Part shown: piece by piece, positions 33,990-46,153 of the stretch | Layout: each line of letters begins with the position of its first letter | Position numbering within the stretch: position 1 is the first letter of the stretch | Assembly (NCBI RefSeq): GCF_947179165.1 | Contig: NC_077243.1 | Span: forward strand, 32,936,001 to 33,000,000 | DNA length: 64,000 bases | Direction of reading: 5' to 3' | Source: Solanum dulcamara | Taxonomy: Eukaryota; Streptophyta; Magnoliopsida; Solanales; Solanaceae | The notes under the pieces: generated by a model | Seen by the model: only the letters and a program-made list of their open reading frames with translations | What the model was told of the DNA's origin: nothing | Databases searched by the model: none | Program-made: the position numbers and the translations under genes

Positions 33990-36060
33990 CTACTTAATTT
34001 ATCTGCTAAATATTATCTTTGCCTTTAATATATTCAAAAACAATATTATTATATATAGATATGATATTCATGAAGTTAAGCCATTGTCTCTTACTGCTAG
34101 CTTTACTGTTTATTGTCCGGTGGAATTTAACTATGGCTTTGCAGTCTGTTCTTACTAATACTTCATCTTTATTTAAAATATATAGTTTGAAACTATTTAG
34201 TCTATATATTATTGTTAATACTTTTGCTTCTATACTACTCATATTTTTCTTTTCTTTATATTGTCTGCTTTGATATGCACAAATTTTTTCTTCATTTTTG
34301 GGACTATTTATTAGGTCTAGATTTTAAAATCGCTCCCCATCCTTGCTTACTTCCGTCGGTTTGAACAATTTGATAATCAGATTCTAATGGTATCTTTACG
34401 TCTGGTATATTTTTAACCTTCTCTTTAATTTATTGGACTAATTTAATATCTTCCATATTAAAATGTTTTTGTCATTTACTTCCTGTTTTAGCATACAACG
34501 GTCCTGCTATTTTTTCTAAGCCTTGAATAAAATTTCTAGCATAATTTACAAGGCCTAAAAAAATTTATAAATCTTTTATTTTATCTAGCTTATCTGGCAT
34601 ATCTAACACATTTTTTGCTATGTGTGGCTGAAGTTTTATCTTTCCATCTCCTAAAGTTACTCATAAAAAATTTATATGTGTTTTACATAGCTCCATCTTC
34701 TTTTTGCTAATTATTATTCCATAGTTAACAAATAACCTAAAAACTGTTTGTAAATGTCCTAAATGTTCTTGTATATTTTGACTAAATACTAAAATATCAT
34801 CTACGTAAACTAATATAAAGTTTTGATAGTCTCCGAACATATCATCTATATTTTTTTGGAATATAGGCGGCGCTATTTTTAAACCAAAAGGCATAGCGAA
34901 TCATTCAAAATATCCTTCAGGACAAGTGAATGTTGTCCATTCTATGCTTTTTGGGTGCATTTTAACCTGTCAATATCCTGATTTACAATCGAGTTTACTA
35001 AATATTTTCTTTCCTTGTATCTTATTAATTAATTCATTTTTGTTAGGTAACTTGTATTCATCTGTTCTAGTATTATCGTTTAATCTTTTATAATTAATTA
35101 CCATACGAGCTTTCTCTCTTACTTGTTCACTATGATTTCTAACCATAAATGTTATAGATCTATGTTTAGATGTAGATCTTCTTATTACTTCTAATTTTAA
35201 TAGTTCTTTAATTTGTTTACTAAATTCTTCCATATCTTCATTATTTGCTTCAATAGCTGTTGTTTTTATTGTATACTCGAGGTTTATTATATCTAATTTA
35301 CACCTAATTTTGTTAGCACCCTAATGTACTAACGGTTTTTCTCCGATTATCTCCATTTCGTCTAGTATTGCTATGATATTGTCTAAATCTTTCGTAATTC
35401 TTATTGTACCTATTTTATTTATTTCTATTCTAAAATTATAGAATTTTGTTTCAATGTTTATTAATGTATAATCTTTTTCTATATCTTCTAGGTATGCCAA
35501 GTTTCCTACATACAATTCTTGTTCTAAGTCTTCTATGCTTTTTTTCCTTCGTACAGGTCTTTTAAATAGCATTTATCTTTGTTGCCGCAGCTGTCACAAC
35601 ATGGTTGTGAGCTTGGGGTTTCTTTTTTATTCACCTGATGCCTTCATTTTGTATGAGTTATTTTTTAAAATTACATTATCTCATCACTAGAGAATAAACA
35701 ACTTCCATTATTTTGTAGAAGAAATTGTAGTCCTATTACTAAATCAGTTTTAATGTCTATGTCTCTTGCTAGTATTTTATACATATTATATGTTGGTCTG
35801 TAAAATTTATTACATGTATTTATAAAATTTATTTGTGTTTTTTCTATGTAATGGTCATAAATATTATAAGTTCCATCCATTTGTTTTACTGATATTGGTT
35901 CTTTTAAAACTTTTAACAAATCTTGTGGCACTATTTTCTTGTTTATGAGGCAGCTTGTACATCCTGTATCTACTAAGGCTAAAGTTTCTATTTCTATATC
36001 TTTTATCCTAATTCGGGCTCGTACCTTCATTGTTCCAAAATTTTTTATCTTCATATAAAA
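33990..36060 (-). pseudogene. EPRV protease, reverse transcriptase and RNase H
   Basis: In minus-strand order: a retroviral-type protease (36054-35671) with LALVDTGCTSCLI, the catalytic Asp-Thr-Gly within; a spacer (35572-35321); the first RT motifs (35233-34970) with VINYKRLND and IFSKLDCKSGY; the RT core (34894-34661) with MPFGLKIAPPIFQ and the catalytic YVDDIL (YVDD at 34807-34796); then RNase H (34242-34006) with EAKVLTIIY and VRTDCKAI. The signatures are those of Caulimoviridae rather than of the gypsy elements nearby. Stops and shifts between the pieces make it inactive. Together with viroplasmin downstream, it gives the 3' half of a pararetroviral genome. The block's right border lies between about 36060 and 36250. 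Confidence 0.85.
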
Positions 36061-36129
36061 CTTGTGTTATTTTCTTCAATATTCATAAGTTCAGTTTCTA
36101 ATTGTTCTAGATGTATAGTTCCTTATGTG

Positions 36130-37691
36130 GATATCAGCAATATATTATTTGAATAGATAAGAATTTATTTCAGACCTATAATTTTAAATTTCTAACAGGT
36201 CCAGCAATAAGAATCTAAAGATCAAATTTATATGTTAAATCCACCATTATAATAATGCATTCGTCCTTTTAAAATCCTAAATATGATGAATTGTTGGTTT
36301 TTTTTCTTTGATGTCTCTTCCTGACCTTTAGAAGATCTCACGCTGCATCAAATTTCATTTTTTTTTCTAGATCTTCAAAGCTTGACGTGCCTGAAGGAGC
36401 CATCATCATCCAACCAATTAATTTTTGGCACTCAGAATATTCAATCGAAACAGAATATTCATCAGTTTTCTTTTGTTTAGATGCTGAAATAGTGGATTAT
36501 TATGTTGAATCTGGTACAAAAAAAACACTTGTAAGTGCTACTCGCTTAAGCATTTTGAAATGGGATAATTACACCAAGTGGTTGCTGAAAAATTTTAAAA
36601 AAAATAATATATTTAGGTTCAATTTGTTTTATATATTATCTACTTTATTATTTAAAGACCATTAATTATCAAAAGTAATAACCAAATTTTAAAATCTCAT
36701 GTTCCCATATTACCTCAGCCACTTTTCCCTAATTATTCTCTATCCGACGCCTATTTATTTTTTGCGAGTTTCAAAATAGAATCAATTAATTTCAATGAGT
36801 TCTTAACTTTTACTAAAGATTTTTATATACGTTCTTTTATAGATATGCAAATATAGAATTTTATTTTAATTTTATTCTGCAAAATCATCATCCTTGGTCA
36901 AATTTATTGTCTCATATCTTGATTTATATTGCATGGCATTTCTTTTTGAAAAAAAATTACTATTTTGATAGAGGAGATTGCCACGCTCGATAAAAATCAA
37001 TACGCTACACTTGAGCATGTCCCGGAGATCATGAGACTTTATTTTCGACTATGTTTGTCGATCCTACTCCCTCTAATCAGCAACAATAGTCTCTCCCTTG
37101 TAATCTTCTTGTTCATGTTGTCAATAACCTTTTTTGCAACAAGATAGAATTGCTTGAACCTTTTCATAAGTACTTTTAATACTTTTTCAATTTACAAACC
37201 AACTTTCATCTAGACATTACAGATTTTCTAACTCACAAACTTGATATGCATCTAACCAAAGTAATCAATCCAAACTTTTGCATGTCAATATCCTTTGAAC
37301 AATATTGCAAGCATAGGGGATCAACATCTTCATTCTTCTTCAGAACCATCACGATTATCCTCAACCTTATCTACTTGATCAACATCATTGGCATCATCCA
37401 CTCTGTATATTTTCTCAACATTATTCGCATCATCAATTTCATTCGTAATATCACCATTAGTCTCATTTTCAGCTTCTATAATTATTTTATTTTGACACCT
37501 TATTTTTCTTCTTCACCTTTTTCTTTTTTTATCCCAAGATGTTTTCTTTACAAAAGAACGAGCCATTATCTTTAAGAATTTTCCTTCTCTTCTTCTTACT
37601 ATTTATTGACATTTACACACAAATAGTAGCTAGTGTCATTGACTAACTACTATAAGAGAATAATAATCTACCATAATTCTACACATAGAGT
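36130..37691. other. Unassigned stretch between the EPRV and the hAT element
   Basis: AT-rich sequence with no recognised domain. A 92-codon plus-strand frame (36387-36665, starts MPEGAIIIQPINFW) looks protein-like in its first 60 codons but I cannot assign it. On the minus strand 37564-37290 encodes a basic start (MARSFVKKTSWDKKRKR), a stop, then an acidic Asp/Glu/Asn-rich stretch; this could be a decayed exon. The 8 bases 37684-37691 (CATAGAGT) are the left target duplication of the hAT element. Confidence 0.45.
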
Positions 37692-37819
37692 CAGGGGCGG
37701 CTCAAACCCGTTGGTGGCCTAAGGCCAAAATCAAATGAGATGCCTTAAATTCAAAATAAATAAAATTATTCATGTTTTTATTTGAAATCTATTTTTCTAA
37801 CTTTTTGAGATGTAAAATT

Positions 37820-39625
37820 ATTAATATTTTTTGTGTAGTAGATTTCTTCTAATAATTCTTTTTCGATTGATAATATAGCCAATCCACTTAATCTTTTTTC
37901 TGAAGGCGACTGTTATAGGAATTATTAACATTATTCTATAAGCAATATAAGGATTTGGAAAAGAATCAAGCCTTTTTATTTGATTAAGTATCTCGATTAG
38001 AGTATTATCTTCTACTTGTATGATTTCCTTTAACACTTTTAATTCAGAAAATAAGTCTAACCCATCAATATCGGAGTGAGTATTATGTTTTAAGGAACAT
38101 TCAAGATTAAGACAGTATTTTTTAAAATTCTCATCATCTAATGATCTCAATTTTTTCACACTAAATAGAAAACCAAAAATATTTTCATCTACTTCAAATT
38201 GTTCAAATCTATTTTGAAGTGAAAAGATGGCTTGGTCTACTATATATAAGAAGAAATCAACTCTAAAAGATTCTACAAGATATTATGTGATTTCATTATC
38301 AACATTCTCATCAAATTGTTTTTTTCTATAAATTACACGTTTATTACGAAATTCAAGTTCTATATTCATCTCTAATGCAATTTCTTTAGACGAAATCATA
38401 GCAGTTGTAAATCCTTCTTCTCTATATGTTTTAAAAAATGAAACTAGACCTCTTAATTGATCTATGGCGACATCAATATGCATATTTGTAAACTTTTGCT
38501 AATTGAATTAACAACAAATAATACATCATACCAAATAGTCATACCCAATAAAAATTCAACATTTTCAACCTCAAAAATTGCTAAAGAATTAGCTTCACTT
38601 TTAATTTTTGAATCCTCACTAATTTCTACTAATTTAAATAAAGCATCTCTTATATGTGAAGGTTGAAATCTTATTGCTTTAATACTTTCAATAAGATTTT
38701 TTCATCGTGTTTGTGACAATGATTTAAGAGTTAAACTAGGTGTACTATCTTTTGAAATTTTCCATCACTTAGTGGACGAAGAAAATAGTGAATATATATA
38801 TGTTGTACCTCTCCAAAGAATGATATAGCTTTTGTACAAGAATTAGCCATATCACAAAGTACAAAATTTAGATTATGACAACCACATGATGTATAAAATG
38901 ATCTAGGATTTATATCAAGAAGACTTTTTTGTACTACTTGGTATTTTCCCTTCATATTAGATCCGTTATCATATCTTTGTCCTCTTAAATTATCAATATC
39001 AAGTCCAATACACTTTATTTCATCTATAATAACTTCAAAAAGACCTTTTTCCATTTGTATAATCCACTTTTAATAATTCTAAAAAAAATTAATTATTTTT
39101 ATTGGAGTTTCTGAAATATTTACGCTCTGTATTATGAAAGACATTTGGCCTTAATTAATTGTATCTGCGTGCAATCAAGTATGATAGAGAAATATTTTGG
39201 TTTTATAACTTTTTCAATAATCTTATTCTTAATTTCATTTGCCAATAAATTTATTAATTCCTTTTGTATATTATGTTCAAGATAATGATTATGAATTTCA
39301 TCATGTTTGATTCATCGAATATGGTCTTGTATGATTGGATCAAATTCTGCAATCATTTCAATAAGACTTAAGAAGTTTCCGTTATTTTCTTGATAGATTT
39401 TTTCATTTTTACCCCTAAATGCCAAATTATTTTTTCAAGAGTTTTTATGACGAAAATAATTCTTGGCAATACACTTTTTCAATATTCTCTATCTCTATTA
39501 ATTTGATCTTAAATATTTTTATCAATTATTTTATTGTTATGCAATCTAAATTCTAAATCAATCCACGAAGTCATATTAGTAATATGTTGGTTGGTTGATT
39601 CATGAGTTCTAAGCTTAGTACTAAG
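37820..39625 (-). pseudogene. hAT transposase-like gene, C-terminal part
   Basis: From 39625 downward the frame reads LSTKLRTHESTNQHITNM, the region just after the TTF-type zinc finger. Further parts are GQRYDNGSNMKGKYQ and CGCHNLNFVLCD (39054-38731), the catalytic-core neighbourhood of ZMYM1/DUF4371-type hAT proteins, and a C-terminal hAT dimerisation stretch near 38159-37821 (SFPNPYIAYRIMLIIPITVA). Stops and shifts separate them. The N-terminal part of the same gene is at 54036-53435; the two were separated by the Helitron. Such proteins act in the nucleus as transposases or, when domesticated, as DNA-binding proteins; this copy is dead. Confidence 0.8.
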
Positions 39626-39626
39626 A

Positions 39627-39653
39627 CTAGTGTACTTAGATGCGCTTTGCGCG
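39627..39653 (-). other. Helitron 3' terminal hairpin and CTAG end
   Basis: The minus strand has GCGC-AAA-GCGC (39652-39642), then eleven bases, then CTAG followed by the host T at 39626. A GC-rich hairpin 10-12 bases before CTRR is the standard termination signal of rolling-circle Helitron transposition. Confidence 0.9.
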
Positions 39654-41356
39654 GTTATAAGAAAAGAAAATATATTTTTAAAAATTAATGGCACTACTTG
39701 ATAAATATTCTAATAAATAATGTAATAAAAAAGAAAAATACAAATTAAGTTATGATTCTGAAATTACCTATTCAGAAAAATTATTTAAAAGAAAATTACA
39801 TGCTGCATTTTCAATTTAAAATTGTTGGAAAAATCAAAATTATAAAGGTTAAAATGAAAAGTTCCAGTTAATTGAAAATCTAATAATCATAGTCGAATAT
39901 TAAATTCAATGATTCTTATAGCAATATTATTGGTTCAACCAACAATATTAAATCTACTAGATCATAAATTATTTTTTGTATAAATAACTCCATAATAAAA
40001 ATAAATAAACAAAGATATATTTATATTTTTTGATATTTGATACTCGTACCAACATATCAATGCACGAAATTCAAAAGTTAGAGAATTTGTTTTTTCAATA
40101 TTTGATTCTTGTATCGCGCTCATTTAATGCATATGTTTTTCGCATATAGAGCATTGCGAGAAGAGATAATTAAGTTGAGATAGTGAAACATTACCGTTGA
40201 GATTATACTTTTTACAATAGAAAAAAAAATTAAACACATAACGTAAAATAAGATGTAAAAGATAAGTCATGATATTATTTAATGACTTGGTCTGATACTT
40301 ACCTACTTCAATCGTATACATTAATACAATTATTCCTATTATTATAATATTATCGTGGTAATAATTATAAATAAATTGAAGTAATAACTCTCCAAAAGAT
40401 AACTCTTTCTTTGATGTGGGAAAAAAATAAAAAAAATATTTTTTTGCTTTTAATAATAATAAACTAAATACACATTAATCATACATTCACATTTTTTATG
40501 GTAGAAAGAAAAAAAGAAAAGATATGACTCTTTGTTATCCTTATTCACACCCCGTTTATGTTGTTCGAAAGAAGATAAATTTATATATATGACCTTTCTT
40601 TTAACACCTTTAACATAAATTTGTTATTAAGAAAATTAAATAATGAATTTTAAAGTTTTTAAAAATAAATAAGAGAGTTAAAGAAATTATTTTTGATTTA
40701 TATTATATAAAACACATTTTTTACTGTAGGATTAAATGACCACATTTTTTACTGCAGGATCAAATGACCATATTCTCATAATTTGTATTTTGTTATATTT
40801 CTTGAAATACCCCTTATTAAATCCCTAACTTTACTATACATGTAAATTTGATCATATTTTTATAATAAAATTTTATAATGCCTTTATTTATAGGACATTA
40901 TGGAATATTGAATGATATCATAAACATGACTATTAATATAATTTAGGAGTTACAATCATTAAATGTCATAAAATTAAGGAAAATAAAGACAATTAAATTT
41001 TTATATTCAAGAATATGAATAAATGAAGAAGTAGTAATTGACATATTTATTTTATACAATAATAAGAAATAAATAAACAGAAAAAATTGTCAAAAAATGA
41101 GAAAAAAAATAAATAGAATTTTTGGCCAAAGAGATGCGTCACATTACTTTTTCATTTATCTAGCTAATTCCTATTTTGGTTAGAAAAAGTAGATTGAGAG
41201 AGACAAATAACTCTACTTAATCATTTTTATCCTAATCGAATACTTTTACATTTCGAGTTCAGACCCAACAAATTATAGTAATTATCTCTAAAAATCTTAA
41301 AAACTTGAGAACCTTTAACAATAATAAAAGTACATATATATATATATATATATATT
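39654..41356. other. Helitron body, AT-rich, no gene seen
   Basis: No protein-like frame of note. A direct duplication of about 28 bp (core TTTTTTACTGYAGGATYAAATGACCA) lies at about 40715-40770. A (TA)n run at about 41333-41355 precedes the LTR fragment. No Rep/helicase motif was found on either strand. Confidence 0.6.
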
Positions 41357-43515
41357 GTCAAGACTCAACCCACCGGGCCGTGCGATCACCCACTATACAC
41401 CCTAAGTAGGAGAACCCTAATATAAGAACAGTTGCGGAATTTAAAACAAACTTGAAAAATAATCCAAACTTTCTAAGGAAAACAATATTAAAGGTCAATT
41501 TATTTAATTGTACAAAAACCCCAAGGATACTAGTCTAAACAGGTACAAGAGCTACTAAGAGTAAAAAAATAAAATAAAATAAAAGACCAATGATCCAGCT
41601 TCCACCGAGATAAGGAAAAAAGTAGAAACTGTTGGAGGATCACCTTCATATTCACCAACAAAACATAACTGACCCTGCAACCAGACTATGTCAAGTGGCA
41701 TAGCAAGAGCAGTATCAGTACAAACAACACGTACTGGTAGGCATCACCGTTCAACCTGATACCCACCGCATAATATATGAACAGAAAAGTAAGAGATATC
41801 ATAGTACTTAGACTTCCTCAATTTAGCCACTCCCGTCAAATAAGTTTTTTTATATATATAAAAGCATACTTTTTATAAGCAAAACTTGTAAATACATCAA
41901 AATATCCAGTTCTGAAAAGGGGTATAATTCTTGCCTTTTTCAAATCATCTTGGTTCCAAGGTTCTCTTTCATTCATTGAGAGAATCAAATATAACGAGCC
42001 CGTCAAATAAGTTCACTCCTTATTCTCAACCTTAGGGTATTCACTACCCTAAATAACACACTTCTACTACTGCCCTAGTCACAACTTAAAACTTGTGGGT
42101 TAAAGACCCACCTTACTGTCACTTCATCATCACCATAGTCCTCACCTAGCAACCTTAACCATTCAATGATTTCACCCAACCCTCACTCGTTGGTCTAATT
42201 GTCTCAGCATATCTGTCTCATAACCACACTCTCCTCCTCACTTGAGTTCTAGATATCATCCCTACCTCAGTTATTCATGGAGATTACAATGGTAGCACCC
42301 TCTGGCAACTAGGAACCTCAACCTCTAAGTGTATAATACAGAATATGACTATACCATATAAATCACACCCAGACCCATCCTCTTACCCACCACTAAGTGT
42401 ATTCAGGATCATAATCCTCTAATTTTATCACACCTCAATTCAAGAATTCATTTATAGTTCTCAGTCCATGGCTCATCTACCACTAACCTTATTATCACAT
42501 GAAAATACATATATCATCAGGCCCTCTCATGGGATAATCCGCATACACATACTTGACCCTCTCAGGAGACCCAATCCATTCATATTTGTATCGAAACGTG
42601 ACATCCAATCCAAAAATATGTCGGAACGTGACATCCGATCCAAGAATGTGTCAGAATATGACACTCGATCCAAATATATGTTTGAATGTGACACCCAATC
42701 CAAATATGTGTCGGAATGTGACACCCAAACATAACACATTCATAATTCCATTCAGCACTCACAGTATTTATACCACCACGAATAGGTTCATCACAAAATA
42801 GGCCAGCAATTGCTCATTTAAACAAGAACTAACCTGTTACTTTTATCCATACATGTTTAGGCAAATCATAAACAAGTCAATTACACATTTAAGACAATTT
42901 AGAAAACAATCAACACCTTCATTACCAACCTTACAGGTTTAACCTTAAATCTACTAGTTTTACTTTTTTTTGTATGAGATTCTATGACTGATATAAATTA
43001 ACTAGTTGCACACAAAACATCACCATAATACATTCTCAATTCCTTGCAGCACCTTTCTACCCAAGTCACATTCTAAATTGACCTTATCACAATCAGATCT
43101 TTGCCGTAACCCATGACCCGCAGCTTAGCACATGAATTCTCATAAATTTTCCTTCTATATTACACAGTAGGTATAGGTTTACCACTTAGAAAAGAGAAGC
43201 CTAGCCTACCTGAGCGTCAAGCATTAGCAGAGAGATAACACTATTGAAATCATTAGTTTCAGATGTTACATGGGCAAGACCAAATTGATTTCCATAGGTT
43301 GAAGCTTTCCAAAAGCTGCAATTCCCTCGCCTTTTCTTCTTTATTCAAGAGCAGCCTTTTTTAGAGGTTTTGCAGAAACCCTAGCCTCTAACATCAACTT
43401 GGGAGAAGTAGAGAAAATAAGAAAATTCATGACTTAAGTTCTATCCCACAATTTTCCGCTCCGGCGGCGCCACCCCGGCGGGACCATCCCGCTCTGGCGA
43501 TACCCAGTCAAGCCG
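41357..43515 (-). repeat. Gypsy-type LTR fragment
   Basis: The left edge reads TGTCAAGACTCAACCCACC on the plus strand; on the minus strand this is an LTR end in ...GAGTCTTGACA. Content and layout, including a GCCTAGCCTACCTGAGCG segment near 43198 and a tandem array (42590-42735), resemble LTRs of the other chromoviruses here. The 5' end is not recognisable near 43515, where GC-rich sequence gives way to AT-rich DNA, and no coding region is attached, so it is a truncated or solo LTR. The family was not determined. Confidence 0.55.
42590..42735 (-). repeat. Tandem repeat of about 30 bp in the LTR fragment
   Basis: Five units with consensus GTCGGAAYGTGACAYCCRAT followed by CCAAATAT, differing at a few positions each. 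They generate overlapping repetitive open frames on both strands that are not genes. Confidence 0.85.
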
Positions 43516-43918
43516 AATTCTCATGTTCTATCATTATAATTATTAAAAGTTGATCCACATAGATACAAAATTATATACACATACTTTATTGAGTAGCATA
43601 CATGTATGTATATGTTGACTTCCTTTTCTATTTTTATCCTCAAAAAAATTCCTGGCCTGAAAACACAATAAGTTAACTTTACAACAATAATAAAAAAATA
43701 CAAAAATAAAGTTAACTAATCAAATAAAAACTTGAAAGAATGTCTAATTATGAGTTAAAAAGAAAATAAGGACTATGTTATCAACATAACATAATTCAAT
43801 TGTCCAAAAACTACAAAGAGAAATAAAGAACAAAAACAATCAAAATCATTAGAAACTAAAAAGAGAAGTAGAAATAGGAAAAAACATCTCTAGAAGCTAC
43901 AAAAAGAAGCAAATCATA
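43516..43918. other. AT-rich stretch inside the Helitron, nothing recognised
   Basis: About 400 bp of A-rich sequence between the LTR fragment and the RTE LINE tail. Short open frames are low complexity. It may be original Helitron sequence. Confidence 0.4.
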
Positions 43919-44594
43919 ATACAATAATAACAACAATGACCCAGTGCAGTCCCATAACATGGGGTCTGGGGAAGGCAAAGTGTACGCAGACCTAACTCCT
44001 ACCAAGATAGGACGGTTATTTCCAAAAGACCCTCGGCTCAGTAAAATTAAAAAGAAAGTCAGATAAGAATAAGAAGATCAAAGCGATAAGGAATAGGAAG
44101 TAATGAAAGCAAGCCAGATAAGATAGAGCATTTAAAATACAGAAAGTAATAAATGATAATAGACATCAGACCACATGGAATCATAATGCGCTAATACGCC
44201 TACTAATAAGGAAGAATAATGAGACTATGCACTAGCCTTCTACCCTAATATGGGTCCTCCACACCCTCCTATCTAAGGTCATGTCCTCGGTAAGTTGTAA
44301 CTGCGTCATGTCCTGTCTAATACCTCTCTCCAATATTTTTTCGACCTACCCCTACCTCTTTTGAAACCATCCATGGCTAACCTCTCACACCTCCATACTG
44401 GGGCATCTGTGTCTCTCCTCTTTACATACCCAAACTATCTCAGTCGTATTTTCCACATCTTATCTTCCACCGAGGCCACTCCTACCTTGCCCCGAATAGC
44501 CTCATTTCTAATCTTATCACTTCTGGTATGCCCACACATCCATCTCAACATTCTCATTTCAGCAACTTTTATTTTTTGAATGTGAGATACCCTA
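43919..44594 (-). mobile_element. RTE-type LINE 3' end, 5'-truncated
   Basis: The minus-strand translation from 44594 contains SHIQKIKVAEMRMLRWMCGH, then RSDKIRNEAIRGKVGVASVE and RWFGHVKRR, the conserved C-terminal region of plant RTE reverse transcriptases. The element ends at about 43919 with an imperfect TTG/TTA-type tail instead of poly-A, typical of RTE. Everything 5' of the C-terminal region is missing: at 44594 it meets the truncated LTR of gypsy element C. Confidence 0.8.
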
Positions 44595-45950
44595 ACATTC
44601 TCAAGATTAGGAACGTGTTTATAGATTTGCTTAAATTTTTGGGTCTAGGCTAGACATATGATAATAAGGGTGTTGTTTGTTTTAAAATCTTATTATGATT
44701 ATTTATTTGACTAGATTACGTTGATTTGGAGGCCCAACGAAAAGGGAAGGCTCAAGTCCCAGAATGATTGCTTGATTAATTAAGACAAGTGAATTTCTAA
44801 ACCTCAGTTTAAGCTTGAAGATGCTTTTATTTCCATGTTATCTTACTGGGGAGTAATGAGAATTGGACTGGGTAATTGACTGTATGATTGGCCTTAAAAA
44901 TAAAGGTGAGGGGTATAAAATGGTGATCTAATGACATGTATTGGTGGAATTGATATATTGTGATTATGGATTTATTTTGGACATGTAAAATGACTATGTT
45001 GATATGAGATAGGAAAAAAATTATTGTTGTTGTCATATTACTATCGTGAACAATATGAACATGAATTGATTGCATTAATTCTAACATACTGTGTTGAGAC
45101 TGAAAATAATATGAAATAAAGGGGTCGGGCCACACACTCTGTGGAAGGTATTATGAAACAAAGAGTTTGGGCCACACACTCTGTGGCAGGATATATATAT
45201 TGAAGGGATGGGCCACATGCTCCATGGCAGGTTACATGAACAGAAATGTCCTCCATGGGTTTCGGACTGTAATTCAGCGGATGTGTATCGATAGGACAGA
45301 TATGCATTAATTCATTGCATTGCATTGCACCTTTCTGATATTTGTATATGCTGAAATTGACTTGATATGATTCATTGATGAGACTATTGATGAGTATTTT
45401 TGGATTGTATTACTGTTGTTATTGTATAAGTGTAGAGTTAGGCTGGTTTTATGCAGGTTGTAGTTAAGGAGGTTCGGTTGGGAGGACCGAAGTACTTGTA
45501 TCTATTGAGCTTTGCTTAGTTTAGTTATCCACTTCCTGAGTACCATGTTGTTTGATACTCACCCTTTGATTCTACACTTGTGTAGGTTGTGAGCCCGGAC
45601 CTGCTTAATCTCCAGTGTTTTTACCACTTCCGAGGCTATCACTTCAACTGGTGAGGTAGCTGTTACATCCATCTAGTGGACACCTCTTACTTTTTTAATA
45701 TATTTTAGTCCTATTCTAAAGATAAAGACATTGTAACTGTATTTTCTTTCGTACTTTGGTAATGTATTAGTGGATTGTACACATGACAACCAATCTTGGG
45801 GGAATTTGAGTTCATTTTATGTGTTTTTGATTAAGTTAAATTTTGATTTATTTCTTTTTCTTCTGAATCTACTTTCTGTTGGGTATTAGGCTGACTTATT
45901 TTGGTGGGTTGAGATGAGTCCATCACACTTGGATTCGGGTCGTGAAAAAA
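44595..45950 (+). repeat. 5' LTR of element C, truncated
   Basis: Matches 52024-53357, from CAAGATTAGGAAC to GGATTCGGGTCGTGA. It carries three units of about 47 bp with GGGCCACACRCTCYRTGGCAGG cores (about 45122-45232); the 3' LTR has two (about 52545-52612). The missing outer part begins exactly where RTE LINE sequence ends. Confidence 0.88.
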
Positions 45951-46153
45951 ATGGTATTAGAGCCCCAAGTTCATAGGTCTTAATGTATACAAGCTGAGTC
46001 TAAGTAGAGTCTTGAGGATCGGTACGGAGACATCTGTACTTATCTTCGAGAGGCTATAAGGACTTTTAGGAAATTTTCCCTTTGTTCTTTCACTTTGTAT
46101 CATGCGTGGTTACTTGTGTTGGTGCTAAATTTTTGTGTGTCCTTTCTGATAAA

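Noticed and set aside
42468..42801. Repetitive open frames on both strands resembling a repeat protein
   Set aside because: They follow the 30-bp tandem repeat of an LTR in several frames at once, so they are not genes.
43435..43505. GC-rich patch as a CpG-type gene promoter
   Set aside because: It is the GC-rich edge of an LTR fragment and no gene follows on either side.
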